NCBI GenBank assembly: GCA_005281725.1
Contig: SSBO01000013.1
Coordinates: forward strand, 339,565-403,564
Length of the DNA stretch: 64,000 nt
Direction of reading: 5' to 3'
Source: Wuchereria bancrofti
Lineage: Eukaryota > Nematoda > Chromadorea > Rhabditida > Onchocercidae
The translations under genes were made by a program, and so were the position numbers. Positions 40,011 through 53,426 of the stretch are shown here, piece by piece. Below the pieces are notes generated by a model that worked only from the letters and a program-made list of their open reading frames with translations, did no database searches and was not told where the DNA came from. The stretch's first letter is position 1. Every line of letters starts with the position of its first letter.

Positions 40011-41052
40011 TTCGACAGGTGTGTGATTTGAATACCTCTAGCAGCTAACAATAAACAGAATAATACCACTGTCCACACAATTCAGCTGAATAACAAATAC
40101 GGGATTAAAATGACTAAAGAAATGAGCGTCAAGCGAAATATACCCAAAAACGACAAGATAGTTCGTCGATCCGTGGAACTTTCTTTGAAGAAAAAAAAAA
40201 AGATAAGCTCCTCGGTTTCACCTGAAATGAATGCCACCTTCAAGAACTCATCATCTCTTCCTATACATATAACTAAAAGTATTCTCAACCTACGATAAAT
40301 AATATAGAACATAAAAGTAATAAAGTAATGACCTAAATTAATGATCTCATTACACTGTCTCCAACTATAGGAAAAGGATATAAAATCTTTTATTTTCACG
40401 AATCTTAAAAGTTAACTCTTACACATATATTTCTAGTCATTTTAGGCAAAAAAAGTTTTGTCATATAATACAATCAATCAATACAGTAAATATTACACGA
40501 GATGCAATGGATCTCACTTGATCGTATGAGAGATGAAGAAAGAAAATGGGGAATGGAGAGGAGAGGAGAAATTTAATGCATCATCCACTGAAAATATAAA
40601 GTTTCGAATATTAACTATGTAATACAAAAATTAGAATGTAAACAAAAAATGGACTAAATAAATGTTTCAACTTAAAACGATGAATTAATTGCGGGATTTC
40701 AAAAAAGTAATAATCCAACGATAATTAATTCATATGCAAAGAAAAAAACGATATATGATTGACAATAGGAATTAGTACTTGGAAGTATATATATACATGT
40801 ACATCTATATATATAGATCAGTGACAGTAATGACATTTCTGGAAATAATGTAAATATAAAATTTAGTACTTATAATTTCGATGATATAATGAATTTAATT
40901 CATAATTAGAAAAAAAAAAATTGGAAAATATTTCCATTTAAATAAATCTCTATTCATACTTCTATTATTTATATTATCCCTTCATCCTGTTGATATTTAT
41001 GATAAAGTACCACAATCTAACAATGATTAGCCTAAAAATAATACAATAAAAC

Positions 41053-41100
41053 GCGGGAAAGGGGGAGAAAGAGAAAGGGAGAGGGGAAAGAGAAAAAGTG
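41053..41100. repeat. Polypurine tract
   Basis: A run of about 48 bases that is nearly all G and A on the plus strand (for example GGGAAAGGGGGAGAAAGAG). Confidence 0.9.
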
Positions 41101-41384
41101 ATATCCGCGGATAATCACCGAGGTAAATATATATTCCACAGCAAATGCGGAAGCAAGCGAGGAAGATGCTAAGTATCACAAAAATGAATTTACTCCGACC
41201 AAGTAATATACATACATACACATACATAATAAGTGATTAACATGATGGCAACACAACACAACATACGGACAGGCAGACAGACGCACGGACAGAGAGACAG
41301 GCATTAACACCAACCATATCCCTAGCCTGAACTATACGACCCGACCTCTCAAGCAGTTTGCGAAGAGGACAAATGGCAAGCAAA

Positions 41385-41502
41385 GTATGTACGTGTGTAT
41401 GTACATGTGTGTATGTATGCGTGTATGTATGTATGTGTTGTATGTATGTATGCATGTATGTGTATGTGTGTGTATGCATGTATATATGTATGTATGTACG
41501 TC
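41385..41502. repeat. (GTAT)n/(GTGT)n compound microsatellite
   Basis: About 118 bases of degenerate GTAT, GTGT and GCAT tetranucleotides. It creates long overlapping ORFs on both strands (Tyr-Val-Cys or His-Thr-Tyr rich) that are not genes. Confidence 0.93.
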
Positions 41503-41731
41503 TGCCGACAGACAATCATGCAACAATCATTTATAGGGACAATATAATAAGTAAGCATATGAAATAGCGCTTAAATGAATGAATTAATCATCTAACATTA
41601 TCAATGAGAATTTGATCAAATTTGTTCGTATTTTCAAATATTTATGTGTAGATTTTACGTATACGGCGTAAAAGTAAAAATTTCACACGTGTGGTACTTA
41701 AATTTAGGTTGCATTGATTGAGTGTTTTAGC

Positions 41732-41992
41732 GCGGATGATTGCAAGGGGACGTAGATTTAGTTGACTCCGCCTCGTATAACAATTCTTGTAGGGACCATC
41801 CCATAAATTCATATGAAATAGTGCCAAGTTTGGATTAGGCTCTTTTCTAATACTTTAATGCAATCAGCATAATTATTTCATGCGTTGGGTTTACTATAAT
41901 ATTAGCATTTTAAAAATATCAAAAATTTTAATTTTATTAAAAATCGATTCAATAAGCTATTAGATGTGATAAATGCGGATGATTGCAAGGGA
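41732..41992. repeat. 18-bp block present twice
   Basis: GCGGATGATTGCAAGGG with the next GA/GGA occurs at 41732-41750 and again at 41975-41992, same orientation, in a stretch that is less AT-rich than its surroundings. Function unknown. Confidence 0.8.
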
Positions 41993-42432
41993 CAATCCAA
42001 TTTTTAGTTTGGCTGTTTTTGATCTGAAATGAATCGATGCATAGGTGCAAAAAAGGAGGGAGCGAGCGGTTGTGATATTGGTTTTGAGGGATAAGTTTCC
42101 CGCGGGTAAATTCGATGGGATATTTCAACAATATCATTGAGTAATACTAGTGATAATGTTAAATTAATTTATTCATTCTGAATCTTTTTTTTTCAAATTA
42201 AACATAAATCGATAAAATAGTTTTAGTAATATTAATTTTTTTTAGTAATTAGTAATAATCAGTGTAGCATTATAAAAAGTAGTATTTAACGTAACATTAA
42301 AAATGAATGGGAAAAAAGTTGGTATAATTAAATTAAAACTGGAAACTATTTGATAATAATTATTTTTTGGTTTCTTTTCTTTTCTTTATTTTGAAACACA
42401 TTGCTGTATTTGTGAATTTTTTTTGTTTTCCA

Positions 42433-42622
42433 CATTTCACTTAGAAAGGTTTAATTTTATTGAGAAATGTCTGACTTCACTTACAAATATTTGATTTCAT
42501 TTGATTAAATGATCGATTTCATTTGGAAATGACCGATTTCGACTGGAAATGATCAGTTTCACTTAGAAATGTTCAATTTCACTTGGAAATATCCAATTGC
42601 ACTTAGAAATGTTCAGCTTCAT
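42433..42622. repeat. Degenerate tandem repeat, unit about 24 bp
   Basis: About eight head-to-tail copies of a unit resembling TTTCACTTAGAAATGTTCAA, with substitutions and small indels. The downstream copies (42527-42620) are best conserved. No ORF of interest crosses it. Confidence 0.85.
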
Positions 42623-45600
42623 TTATACTTTATCTATGGATAATGGTAATGGAATAAATGGCTCATGCAAAAATTGATCATTATTGCTCATTTTGAGCCA
42701 AAAAATTACTGAAAATGTTCCAGTGCCACATGTTTGACATATATTTAATTTTTTTAATTAATTATTGCACTTCCTTGTTTTGCTTATTTTAATTTCATGT
42801 TGAAGAAAAAAAAGTTTTTCATTGAGAAATTTAACTGAAGTATTGCGAGAGGCTACGTTAGATGTTAACAATGCAAATTTATAATTTTTAAGCTTAAAAT
42901 AATTGAAATATATTGAGTTGTATCAGAAATGAAAATATCTTGGAATGTATCAGTAAGAAAAACCGGAAATTTGCTGGAAATGTATCAATGAGAGAAAGGG
43001 AAATATTTGAAGATGTACGAAGTGATGAAAAAAGGGTGTCAAATACTGTCGGTGGCTCTTTCAATAAAGCGATACACAGATCGATTGATCGATGTTGCAA
43101 ACATGTTTCATATTACATTTGCCAATATGGTACTCTATAAAATTGAAAATGAAAATTTACGTATGTGAAAGGTTGCATGAATTTTGAATTTGAAATTAGT
43201 TCAAAATTGCCAAATTTAGATGAAAATTACTTTAATTATTCATTTGAATAATTGTCATTTGCTATTTTTTTCTTCTTTCGCAAATTTCAGTTTTACACTA
43301 AAACAAATGAAATGACTTTGTACTTCAAGTCACATGTTTTTCTGTTATAATTGTGTGAGAAAGATGAGAAAGTACACCTTCAGAATATACGCAGAAAATA
43401 AATTTAAAAGTGCTACACCACTAAGGTAGTCGTGTTTTGTTTTTTGTTTTTGTTTTGTTTTATGTTAAATAAACAAAACAAAGGTTTTTTTGAATATTGT
43501 ATGTTCTAATTTGATTAAATAATTATGATTCAGCTATCGTATACAATTGAATACAATGTTTAAATTAACATTAAATGAAGAATATTAAATTAAATAATAT
43601 ACACTCATTTCCTCTTCATAACTTAAACTACGACAGAAAATGAGAAACATTATGTGACAATATAACAGACAAGTTGGGAAAAAAATTCTTTTTTCCTTAA
43701 ACAATTTTAAATAATTGATCTCATTTTGCTTTACATTTATTTCGAGCAGAATGAATTTTTCTGAATCCTTTGGAAAATTCAATTTAATCAGATTCATTTC
43801 GTTTCAAGTAATGCAGTTTCAATAACATTGATGAATAGCAGATATTTTTGTTATTGTTTATATGAGAAGAAAAATTTGAATCAAATATATTAAACAGCAA
43901 CAATCATAACATGAAATATGTATATTAGCACATGTAGATAAATAAATAAGCCTTAAAGAGACAATAATTGGATTCACTTAGAATATAATTCATATTATTT
44001 TTCATTCAAAAAGTAAAATAATTGATTGAATTCATTCAGTAATTAAATTAGTCCATTTAATATTTAAATAAATTCTGGGAGAGAGTGAAAGTTTAATTTA
44101 GTTATTCATTTCAACAATTTAGTTTTTTTTTTTTTCTTTTTTCTTTCATTTCTTCTTTTATAAAAAAAAGTTAATCGACTAAGTCAACAAATAAATAATC
44201 AGTGAAACTTATCATTTCTGATTAACTGGGAGAACGATGCATGCACACGCATATAGGGAGGAATTCATATTACTTTTTTTTTTTCAATGATATAGTTATT
44301 GTTGATCGATCTGTTACACCATTATTGCATCGAAAAACAAAATTCATTTCTTCATTCTGATTTTATGCACTTTTTTTGAAATGTAAAATAAATTGTTCAT
44401 TATTTGATAATGGTGAATTGACTTTTTTCTTGAAAACTTATTATCACTATGACTTTTTAGCTTCTAACAACAGATTATTGTTTTTTTTTCCTTGCCTAAA
44501 TTAAATTTTAACAATTAAATATATTAATACGTCTTCAAAATTTTGTAAATTTTAATTTCGTAACTAAATTTGTTTTTTTAACTAAAATCTTAACTAAATT
44601 TGCCTTCTCTTTCACAAAACTAAATTTGTTGAATTTCACTAAATAAATTTAAATAAATTTGCTTTTTTTTCACTTTTTCTTTTTACAAAGTACTTTTTAT
44701 TCCCCTATTATTTATTGGCTAAAATTATCTAAAATTTATACCTAAAATCGTTATATATATCTTTCAAAAAAGCATTCAATTTCTATTGAATTCCGATGAA
44801 ATCACACCAAATTTACTAAAACTTTTGCTTTTCTCTTTTTTACAAATTTCCTGTCATAGTGATTAGTACTCTAAAAAAAATTTTTTGAATCGGACGAATT
44901 AAAAAAAAATTTTAAAAATTTGATTGAAAGTTACGAATACGAATTGTATGACTGAAAAAAAAATAAAAAGTTTGTAGCTTTTTTCAATTCTTTTTATTCC
45001 TTTACGATTGTTAAATGCTACTATTAGCTAAGCAATGTTTTTTAATTCATTTCTTCTTTTTTTTCTTTCCTCTTTAATTAAAAAGAAACATTAATGAAGG
45101 AATCTTTTTTCGTATTTTACATATGTATCTTTTATACATTTCAATTCTAATACTATTTCGCTTCTTTTTTCTTTTTCTCTTTTTTATTCTTTTTTGTCTT
45201 CTCTAAAATTTTAGTGAAATATTCATTTCTAACTTTACTACATATAGTTTCTTCTTCTTCTTATTATTATTATTAGTCGTCAGCTGTTAATTATTGCTTA
45301 CCTGCTGCGCTTTCTTTATTCTTTCGTCTCTTTTTCTAACTTCTCATAGTGTATCACACTGCATTTTTACCTGCCTATTAGCTTTTTCATTTTTCATCCT
45401 TCAACGATTACAACAAATAAATTGAAAAACAATGTTTGAAGCACGACATTTTAAAATATCACATCACTTCTTCATACTCTAATTGACTAACAATCATGGA
45501 ATGATATCGTCAATCCTTGCTCTTTTGTTGCCGTTTTTTTTTCTTTTTTCTTGTTCAGAAATTATTTTAGCAAAAGGACTCTTCTTCCTTCCCTTGAGAA

Positions 45601-46247
45601 GAATTGATAATTTCAAAAAAAAAAAGAAAAAACACAAAATCTGGATAATATTAACTAACAATTGATCGATTGTATGGGTTTTTTCCTTTTTGGAATAAGA
45701 TGCAAAACATAATTTCCAATTAATATAATTATCATCAAAAGGATATTAAAAAAGGATATTAAAGTTTGCTTATTTAAAACTTCACCAATTTACTGATATC
45801 TTTTCTCAATAACACTTAATACACAGCAAATCCCATTGAATGAAATAAATATCTGCAAATTTTTTATTTTTATATCTTTCAACTTTATTATTCTAACCAA
45901 TAATATCAGTTTATCGTATTACTGCAGTATAAACTGTCAAATTTTCAATAAACCATCAAATTATTCTCATTTATTTCCAGGTCAGAAATACTTATTTCAT
46001 AAGTATTTTGCAACAGTTATTTCAAAATAACTTTTCAGAGAAATATGAAACTCTCACCTCACGTTTCCTTATGTAAAATATCACTGATGTTGATACTGTA
46101 ACTTGTTTTTTCTCTTCATTACCATCCTCTAATCTGATGAACAAACAAGCTATATTTAAAGCAACTTTGTCATATTCAATTATTCAATCCTTTAAAAATA
46201 AACATTTTTAAACTTTCGTTTCAAAAAAAAAGATCGCTTTAGATCTT

Positions 46248-49200
46248 TCATTCCTCAGAATTGTATGAAACCTAAACTGAAACTATCATCAGGATCTTTA
46301 ATTAGGAAAAACTCGAAATAGAATGAATAGCAAATGAATGAATCAAGAATTCTGTGATGCACAATCTCTCTCTCTTTCTTCGTATCCATAAACTTTTTTC
46401 AGAGAATAATAACATAAGGAGAAATGATTGTCATCAGCTTTTCCTTTCAAATGATAGTTGACATAGACGCATCTCACTTCATAACTACTTCTGCTTTCAA
46501 CATTTTTTGCTCAAAAAGAATGAGCTATTATTCTATTTGTACATAAATAAAAATGAGATTTTTTTCAGAATATAAAATAAAAATTTCAGAATATAAATAA
46601 CAGACATTTTTCGATGTCTGTTATTTATATTCTGAAAAAAGAAAAAAAAAATCGCTCAGTGCTAGACATTAACTATCCGAATTTCCATTAATTCAAGATT
46701 GATTTGAAAATGTAATCTTCTAGGTTGAATGTATAAATATTTATGCATATATAGTACAATGCTTAGTTGTCACAATTGACTACAAGGATTTTTTTTCTTT
46801 TTTGATATAGATCGGATGTCGTTAATATTCTTAAATGGAGGAGCACTAAGCCCATATTGTCCATGTATGCAATTGAAAATTTGCATATAATAGAATAAAA
46901 AAAAATGCGAAAATAAATTGGGAAGTGTTTATTTATGGTTTATCTCTTCAAGATTGATTTGAAAATCTTAAAATGTACCTATTTTGAGTGAAAATAAAAA
47001 AAAATATTGAATAAAAAAATGAGAAATAAACAAATATAAGCGTAGTAAAAGTATAAATATATTTTCAAACCTATAATACACTTTTAAGATGAACCAATAC
47101 TACAAAAACGTTCTTCTGGCTGCAACTTTTCTCACATATTATGTGAGAAAAAAGGCTCAAAGTGAAGATAGAGTTGAAAATAGGGGATTAACAGGGAAAT
47201 AAGGTCTTTTTTTAAAGCGAAGTACTGCTTAAATTCTTAAACAAACGAAACTACTTCCTTTGTCAAAGACTTGACACAAAAATTTTTCTTAGGCTAATTT
47301 AGGACCTACTGAAATCTGCCAAATCCTTGTCCAAATTCTGCAAATGAATAGCTTTCCGCAACTGAGAAGTCTGTTGCCTAATACAAATTGCTCTGGACAA
47401 CTAACCAAAACTTTTACAATTTCTGAAGTAACTTTGTAAATTCCAAGAAAAAATTTTTTTTTGAATCAAATTAGGGCTATTCCTCACTTGGTCCATACCA
47501 TGATAGTTTGCGTAAAGCGTAAACTTTCGCAAAAATCACCGACATTGGAAGACTTTATATCATATATAGTTACATAAAATCATTGGGAACTGTATAACGA
47601 TGGAGAAATTTTTTACTTCGCCAAATTTTAATTTTACCATCGGTCTTTCCAACTGATACTGCCATAGTACCATCAACTGGATTCAGTGCAACCGCTGCAG
47701 CTCCTCCAGCATGCGGTAATTCTCCAATAACGCAGTGATATTCACGTGACCAAATTCGTCCACCGTCAACCGAGGCACTGGAAAACACATAAAAGAATAA
47801 TGAAACTTAAATAATTATTTAAATAATTTTTTAAGGAGGACAGATAAAAAAAATAAAAATATAGACCTTGTTACATTTTTTTTTTGTTTTGGAAGTGCCG
47901 AATCATGAAATTATGTTCCAGCAATTAAAAACAAACCAATACATATCATTAATGAAACAATAAAGAGATTAAAAAATCTGAAAGATTAACAAAAAAAGTC
48001 TGAATTAGTTCAACTACTTTGTTTCTATCCAACTTGTCAGAAATTCATGTATAACTGAATTTAAGAAGCGGTAAATAAACTGCTTGCAAAGAAACTTTAC
48101 CTCGCAACATAATGTCCACCAACAGAACAACCAAACCGTTCAATACACGTTGCAAAATGACCAATATATGACTTTTCTATTATCATTGTCGACAAATTGA
48201 CAACACAAATTTCAGCCTAAAAAATCATCTCTTAATGTGACAAAAATGTTGCCAAAAAACGTCAATTAACAAAAGCGTCAATTAACAGAAATTTTTTTTT
48301 CCCTCAATTTTTTGAATTCTTATTTCAAATTCCTTATACCTGATTATCAGTGCAAATAACCATATTAGAATATACGCACTAAGGAAGGATAACGGAATTA
48401 GTAACGAAATTGTTGTGAAGATGTTAGTATATGACTGGTTAGCTTTCATAAAAACAGCAGAAATTGAATGAATTAGAACTTCAGAAATTTAATGAACGAA
48501 GAAAATCTAGAAATCAAATTTATCCATTGTAGTAAAGCAGGATGAAAACTTACTAAATATGCAAATTGTGAACTACCGCCATAATTATCATGTGTAACAT
48601 TCACGTACAAATACCTGAAAAAGTAAATTATGAAGTAATCAAATATTAAAAGACGACTTTACTCCAAAAAATTTAATATATATTGATGCTATTATACAGT
48701 GTAGTCATGTAAGTAAACCAAAAACACACACAAAGAAATATTTATTAACTGCTCATTCTATGTCATCCTGCAAAAAAAATCTTAAATACGAGTAAAACAA
48801 AACCATAATTCACTTGATTTTATCTCCTTTCTGAGTCTCACAAAACAAAAGAAATTATCAATCCCACTATTCACTTGTTTCTTTCTATTCGCTTTAAAAA
48901 CAAGGACAGAAAGAATTGAAAACCAAAAATAATTCATTAAAATGCAATTACTTTTGGTCTAAACTCAATGTCATTCCCATAATATAAGCCTTCATGTCGA
49001 TAATGTGATCGGGAAAGTCAACCATTGACATTATTGCCGATAATTGTGCTTCTTCAAATTCTTGCTGTTGATGGCGACGGCCCGCTACACTGAAAGAAAT
49101 CATAAAATATACTAAAATTTCATATAAAATCCAAATCAATATAGAATAATATGATTTCTACCCATATATTTTCTAAATTTTTTCTACTCCATATATTTCA

Positions 49201-49700
49201 TAAAGTATGATTTCTCATCTGCGGCTTTTTTGGCTACCTACCTTTTATGTATTGCTGTAGTAATCAGAGATATGTAACTCTTAAATCAGTTATGAACTAA
49301 TTCAGATAAAAATAACGACTGAAACCACAACATAAATCCTTCCCCACCCGTAAATCTTCCTAATTAATCACTTCAAATTCGGGATCCTTATAAAACATTT
49401 AACTAGAAATTGAAATTAAGGCCTCCCGTAACAATCTTACAGCGATGAAACAAAAATCAAATAAAAAAATTAACCGCTCTTCCCGCTTTGGCCATGATTC
49501 CGTTTCTGGGTTTATTTTTCCAGCAATCTAAAAAATTCCATAAGTTTTAATTCCAGTTTAAAAGCAACGGTAGTACGTCATAAATCATCCCAGATGCAAA
49601 GCTCAGAAGTTTTTTTTTTCTTCAAAACAATGAATCGAAATTTGGAATTTTCATTACATTACAGCCTCATTTACAAAATGCAGTGCTTTAGTCGATGGTG
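46248..49700. repeat. Segmental duplication, copy associated with intact FBXW5
   Basis: Matches 58-3080 in the same orientation with substitutions and indels throughout, covering FBXW5 exons 10-14 and 1.3 kb of DNA downstream of its stop. The inverted partner of 3537-4883 lies at about 50075-51450. Confidence 0.9.
46585..46636. repeat. 22-bp perfect inverted repeat (hairpin)
   Basis: Arms 46585-46606 and 46615-46636 are exact reverse complements around an 8-base loop (TTTTTCGA). In the duplicate copy near 375-400 the right arm has a diverged counterpart but the left arm is absent, so the palindrome arose or was lost after the duplication. Confidence 0.92.
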
Positions 49701-52700
49701 GTAACCAAGGATTAAAAATGAAAAAAGAAAAAACAATGTGAACCACCAATAACTGAACTATACGAATTGATAAACCAGCAAAAAGAGCAGCATTTCTTTC
49801 TCAAAATTGAAGTTTTTGGATCCTCAAACATCATAACTAGTAAGGAATTACTGCTATAAGTTTTTCAAATTTCACCACAACTGTACTAAGTGTAACAGAT
49901 AAACAATTAAAAGCATCCGCTAAAGTTAGATCTGCCCATAGCACTGAGATCATTCTGGGGCAAAATTCCGTATGCTGCTAAATTTAATATTAATATATGT
50001 AAACAAAAAAGAACTTACCATATTCCCATCAACTATTTTGAAAGCGACACAATGCGGTGGTGAGAATTCATTGTCACCCGTTGCATAAATTAATAATCGA
50101 TGATCATTTTCATGGCAAAAACATGGGCAACATGCGGCATATGTGACCGGTAAACCATTAACATTGTCATCTTGATCCATCAAATGCCAATTTTTGCAGT
50201 TAGAACATTCCGTCCCCCAAGCAGAACTAATTTCTTCAATTCGCTTTTTCATTTCACTTCTTCGTTCACTATCGCTTAATTCTTCACTTACCAGTTCATT
50301 TGCCTTCGAAGTTAACGTCTGAAAACGTATTAAATTAAAATAAAAAAAGATATCTTCTACTATTATTTACGTAGACTGTGATCTATACTGCGTATAGAAC
50401 GAATACATAAACTACGATCTTTTTTCAAAGAATCAATCGAAAAATCAGTAATATACAAGACAAGACTACATACTAAACATGGATTGCGCAGACATTCCGG
50501 AAACAGCTCACGATAGCAAATCTTAGAAAAAAAAAAAAAGTAATTCATATCAAAATTAGTTAATTTAGTTTCATGTTTCTTCATTCATGTACTTCTATTC
50601 CTAATCCAAAATTTTTAAATTTTAGACTTTAAAAATTTTAGTTAAACACTAGCAGATGGACTGAACTGATAAACGTTCTATTAGCAACACAATATCATAC
50701 ACAAATGCATATTGGAAATGTTTCACCTTATGTTCAATTGCAGCTTCTTCTGCAAGGACTACAACACCTCGGAGTCGAGAGGGAACAAATCGGCTTAACT
50801 TGATCATCTGACAATAAGTCCCACCTCGATTCAATATCCTAAACAAAAATAATCTGCATTACATTCCAAACATATTTAAAGAGCGTCTTAGAAATAATAC
50901 AAACAGCATATAAAAACATTAACTGGTTGCAGGGTTCTTCATACAATAAGGTTAGGGTATTGATGAATGAGTTAAAAACTTACACCCTAATATCTTAATT
51001 TACAGGTAAACAAAAATTAATTAACTGACGTAATGAGCTTCGTTCAAATAAATTTGGTGTGGAACTGTGCTAATTTACGAGACGTATTGTATTGATGCTT
51101 AAGAAAGCCTCAGATTTGCTTTCTACGAACCCATAACAATTTAAAAGCCAATATGTGCTAGAAAAAACTCTTCCCCTCTCTGCGCATACCTGAAATTTTG
51201 GTACGGAAAAGTTTTATATTAAATTTCACTGGGAAAATCTTTTTTTCTTTTAACAAAAAAAGACATGGAAATGTTTAAAGAGAAAACTGTACCGAAAAAC
51301 AGGACTCATAACTGATTCATTACCAACTGCATCCGGTGATAATGATGAACAAATCCAAATTTGCGATACTGATGTGCCCACAATAGAGCTCAAAAAAGAT
51401 CCGACTTTTTTTGCAATCATAGAAATTACTACTCCTAATTTTGTTAGCTGATAATAAGTGCGGTGTTCTGCATTATTATAACTAACAACTATAATACCAT
51501 AAATAAGAAATAATAGAAAAATTCTTGTAAAAATCTTCCGTTTATTATGATATCACTTTTAATACCAATTCGCATCATTAAATGAAATATTAATTGATCC
51601 AAATTTATTTACTAAGTAGCGTTAACTAAAACAAATTTATGTATTCGTTAGAGTATGAAAAAAAAATAATTCAGTAATAAACGTACTTCCGATTAAAGAA
51701 ATATATATCACCACTAAATATGTATGAACTATTGTACCAGCAGGCACCCACCTCAGGAGGATTATTTAGGACGCGACATAAGTAGTGTATTGACGAACTG
51801 TCCTCTGGAAAAAAAAAGCAGCTCATAAACATTATTTAACCAATATTATTTGATATTTAAAAAAAGATTAGTTCTATTTTCTTTTGCTAAGTCAGAATAA
51901 CATAATATGAACATCTGCAGTAAATGCATATTGTTATTCTATAAATTATTATATATTTTTTAATTTAAACTTTAGACCAATCAGTCAATATTTTGATGTT
52001 TAGCGTTAGTAGTCAAAAAAAAAGTTTTACCACAAATTTTTGGGACTTATGATAATTGTTCAACTTATATAGCATTCATTTTCATAGCAGAAGTGCATGC
52101 TACACTCTACAGCATATTTATAAAGAGTCTCGTAATATCAAATATCAAAATTTTCATACAATCTTGCAAACTAGTTCATTTGAAGTTAAAATTAAAAAAT
52201 ATCTTCCAATGAATCTTAAGAATTTGAAAGAAATTATCACGAATTTTACTAAAGAGAAGAGGAAAAGACTTGAAATCACTATAGGAAAAAAAACAAACCA
52301 TCAACGGAATAAATTGCAATTTCACCAATTCCACCAAACTTTACACCAGCCACAAGGAGGCGTTTATTGTCTGCACTGAACTCAGAACTCAAAGCACGTT
52401 CCCATCCAAGTGCATCGTCCATATATCTTTCATCCAGCAAATATACAGGGCTTGTTGCTGTCCATATCTATAACAAAATGATAAACTGAAGAGGTGAAAT
52501 GATAAGGCATTAAACGATTTTAACAGAAATTTTAATAAATTCAATTAATAAAATATTAGCTGAATCAAGTGTGCATATGTTTTAATGATTAAATGATTTC
52601 GAAAGTTATCATGTAAAAGATATTCTAGTCGTTCAGTGAATTACCTTTTCGAGTAGAGACTCTTTGCTTCGCATGATTTGCATTGATTTCTTAAAGTAGC

Positions 52701-53412
52701 ACTCGAACTAACTATCAAACGGTTTCATTCAATGTTAAAGATGATCAGAATCGTTCTATTCATTTGGCTAGCATATGATAACTCCCACAAACTTCTACAG
52801 AAAGAGTATCTCCATGATTCGTAAATCTAATTATAATCATTTCCGAATTCTGATGTGAAGTTTTAATTAAATACTCTAGCAAGTTTTTGCATTGTAGAAA
52901 AGAAAGCACGCACTTTGAAAGAAGCATCGTTAGCTGTTGTACAAAACAGCTGACCGTCATCAGAAAATGCAACATGTGACAAACCGTCAGGACAGTCTCT
53001 TAAGCTTTCCGTTAGAGTTATCGGAGGTTCAAATTTCAATAGCTTGTATTCATCGATCCAACGTTCACAAACCTGTAAAATGATGATAAATGCTTCTGCA
53101 ATTTTAGCATGTCTTCCTCCTACGAGATTCCTCCAGCAAAACTTCCTACAACCACTTATTTCAAGCATTACGGAAAATAGCTAATTTTGCTAATCAGTTC
53201 TAATTAGTTTAAAGTTTAAAATTTACCTTCCTATAAGTCTGACTGTTTCGCGTAAAGTCTTTGAAAAATAAATATTTCCATAATGAATCATCTTCGCCCA
53301 CACGTTTCCAATGATAATTGACGTTACCAAGGCGTGCCAACTCTTTCGCCTCTAAGTAAGACATTATCATCAATAACAGTTCGGTTGGCAAATCGTCCCA
53401 TCCTTCACTCAT
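47570..53412 (-). CDS. FBXW5: F-box/WD40 repeat protein 5 (FBXW5)
   Basis: Substrate receptor of cullin-RING ubiquitin ligases; in other animals FBXW5 works with SCF and with CUL4-DDB1. The 14-exon model gives 592 aa (human 566). Residues about 5-50 (WDDLPTELLLMIMSYLEAKE...) are the F-box that binds Skp1. WD40 blades follow: HVAFSDDGQLFCTTANDASF-KIWT, GEIAIYSVD, RLLIYATGDNEFSPPHCVAF, DHIIDM...GMTLSLDQKYLYVN, and C-terminal VASASVDGGRIWS plus GKIKIWRSKKF. The YATGDNEFSPPH, DHIIDM and YLYVN blocks are specific to FBXW5 rather than to other FBXWs. Exons: 53227-53412, 52914-53072, 52299-52467, 51752-51804, 51293-51447, 51169-51189, 50727-50838, 50474-50521, 50019-50318, 49475-49527, 48952-49089, 48554-48614, 48101-48216, 47570-47777. 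A Cys-rich insert, CSNCKNWH...CCPCFCHEND, is in exon 9. Exon 6 is only 21 nt. Confidence 0.94.
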
Positions 53413-53426
53413 CTAATCACTAAAAA
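53413..53426 (-). promoter_or_regulatory. Probable trans-splice acceptor of FBXW5
   Basis: ATTTTTAG on the minus strand ends at 53420, seven bases before the ATG at 53412. Inferred from motif and spacing. Confidence 0.55.

Larger units (their letters stand above)
40030..46247. other. Gene-free AT-rich region with repeats
   Basis: About 6.2 kb between the 14-3-3 promoter region and the start of the FBXW5-associated duplication. Low-complexity AT-rich DNA with poly-T and poly-A runs, a purine tract, a GTAT-type microsatellite, an 18-bp duplicated block and a degenerate 24-bp repeat, listed separately. The many ORFs at 41237-41567 are translations of the microsatellite. Confidence 0.65.

Noticed and set aside
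41237..41567. Several overlapping ORFs of 64-92 codons on both strands, rich in His-Thr-Tyr or Tyr-Val-Cys.
   Set aside because: They are translations of the GTAT/GTGT microsatellite in several frames at once; no splice or codon signature.
41640..41830. Possible tRNA or 5S-like gene in the GC-richer island.
   Set aside because: No cloverleaf with a TTC-loop and matching acceptor arms could be drawn, and no 5S internal control motif is seen.
46248..49700. Reading the duplicated block as a transposable element.
   Set aside because: There are no terminal repeats, target-site duplications or element ORFs; the block is FBXW5 exons, introns and flank.
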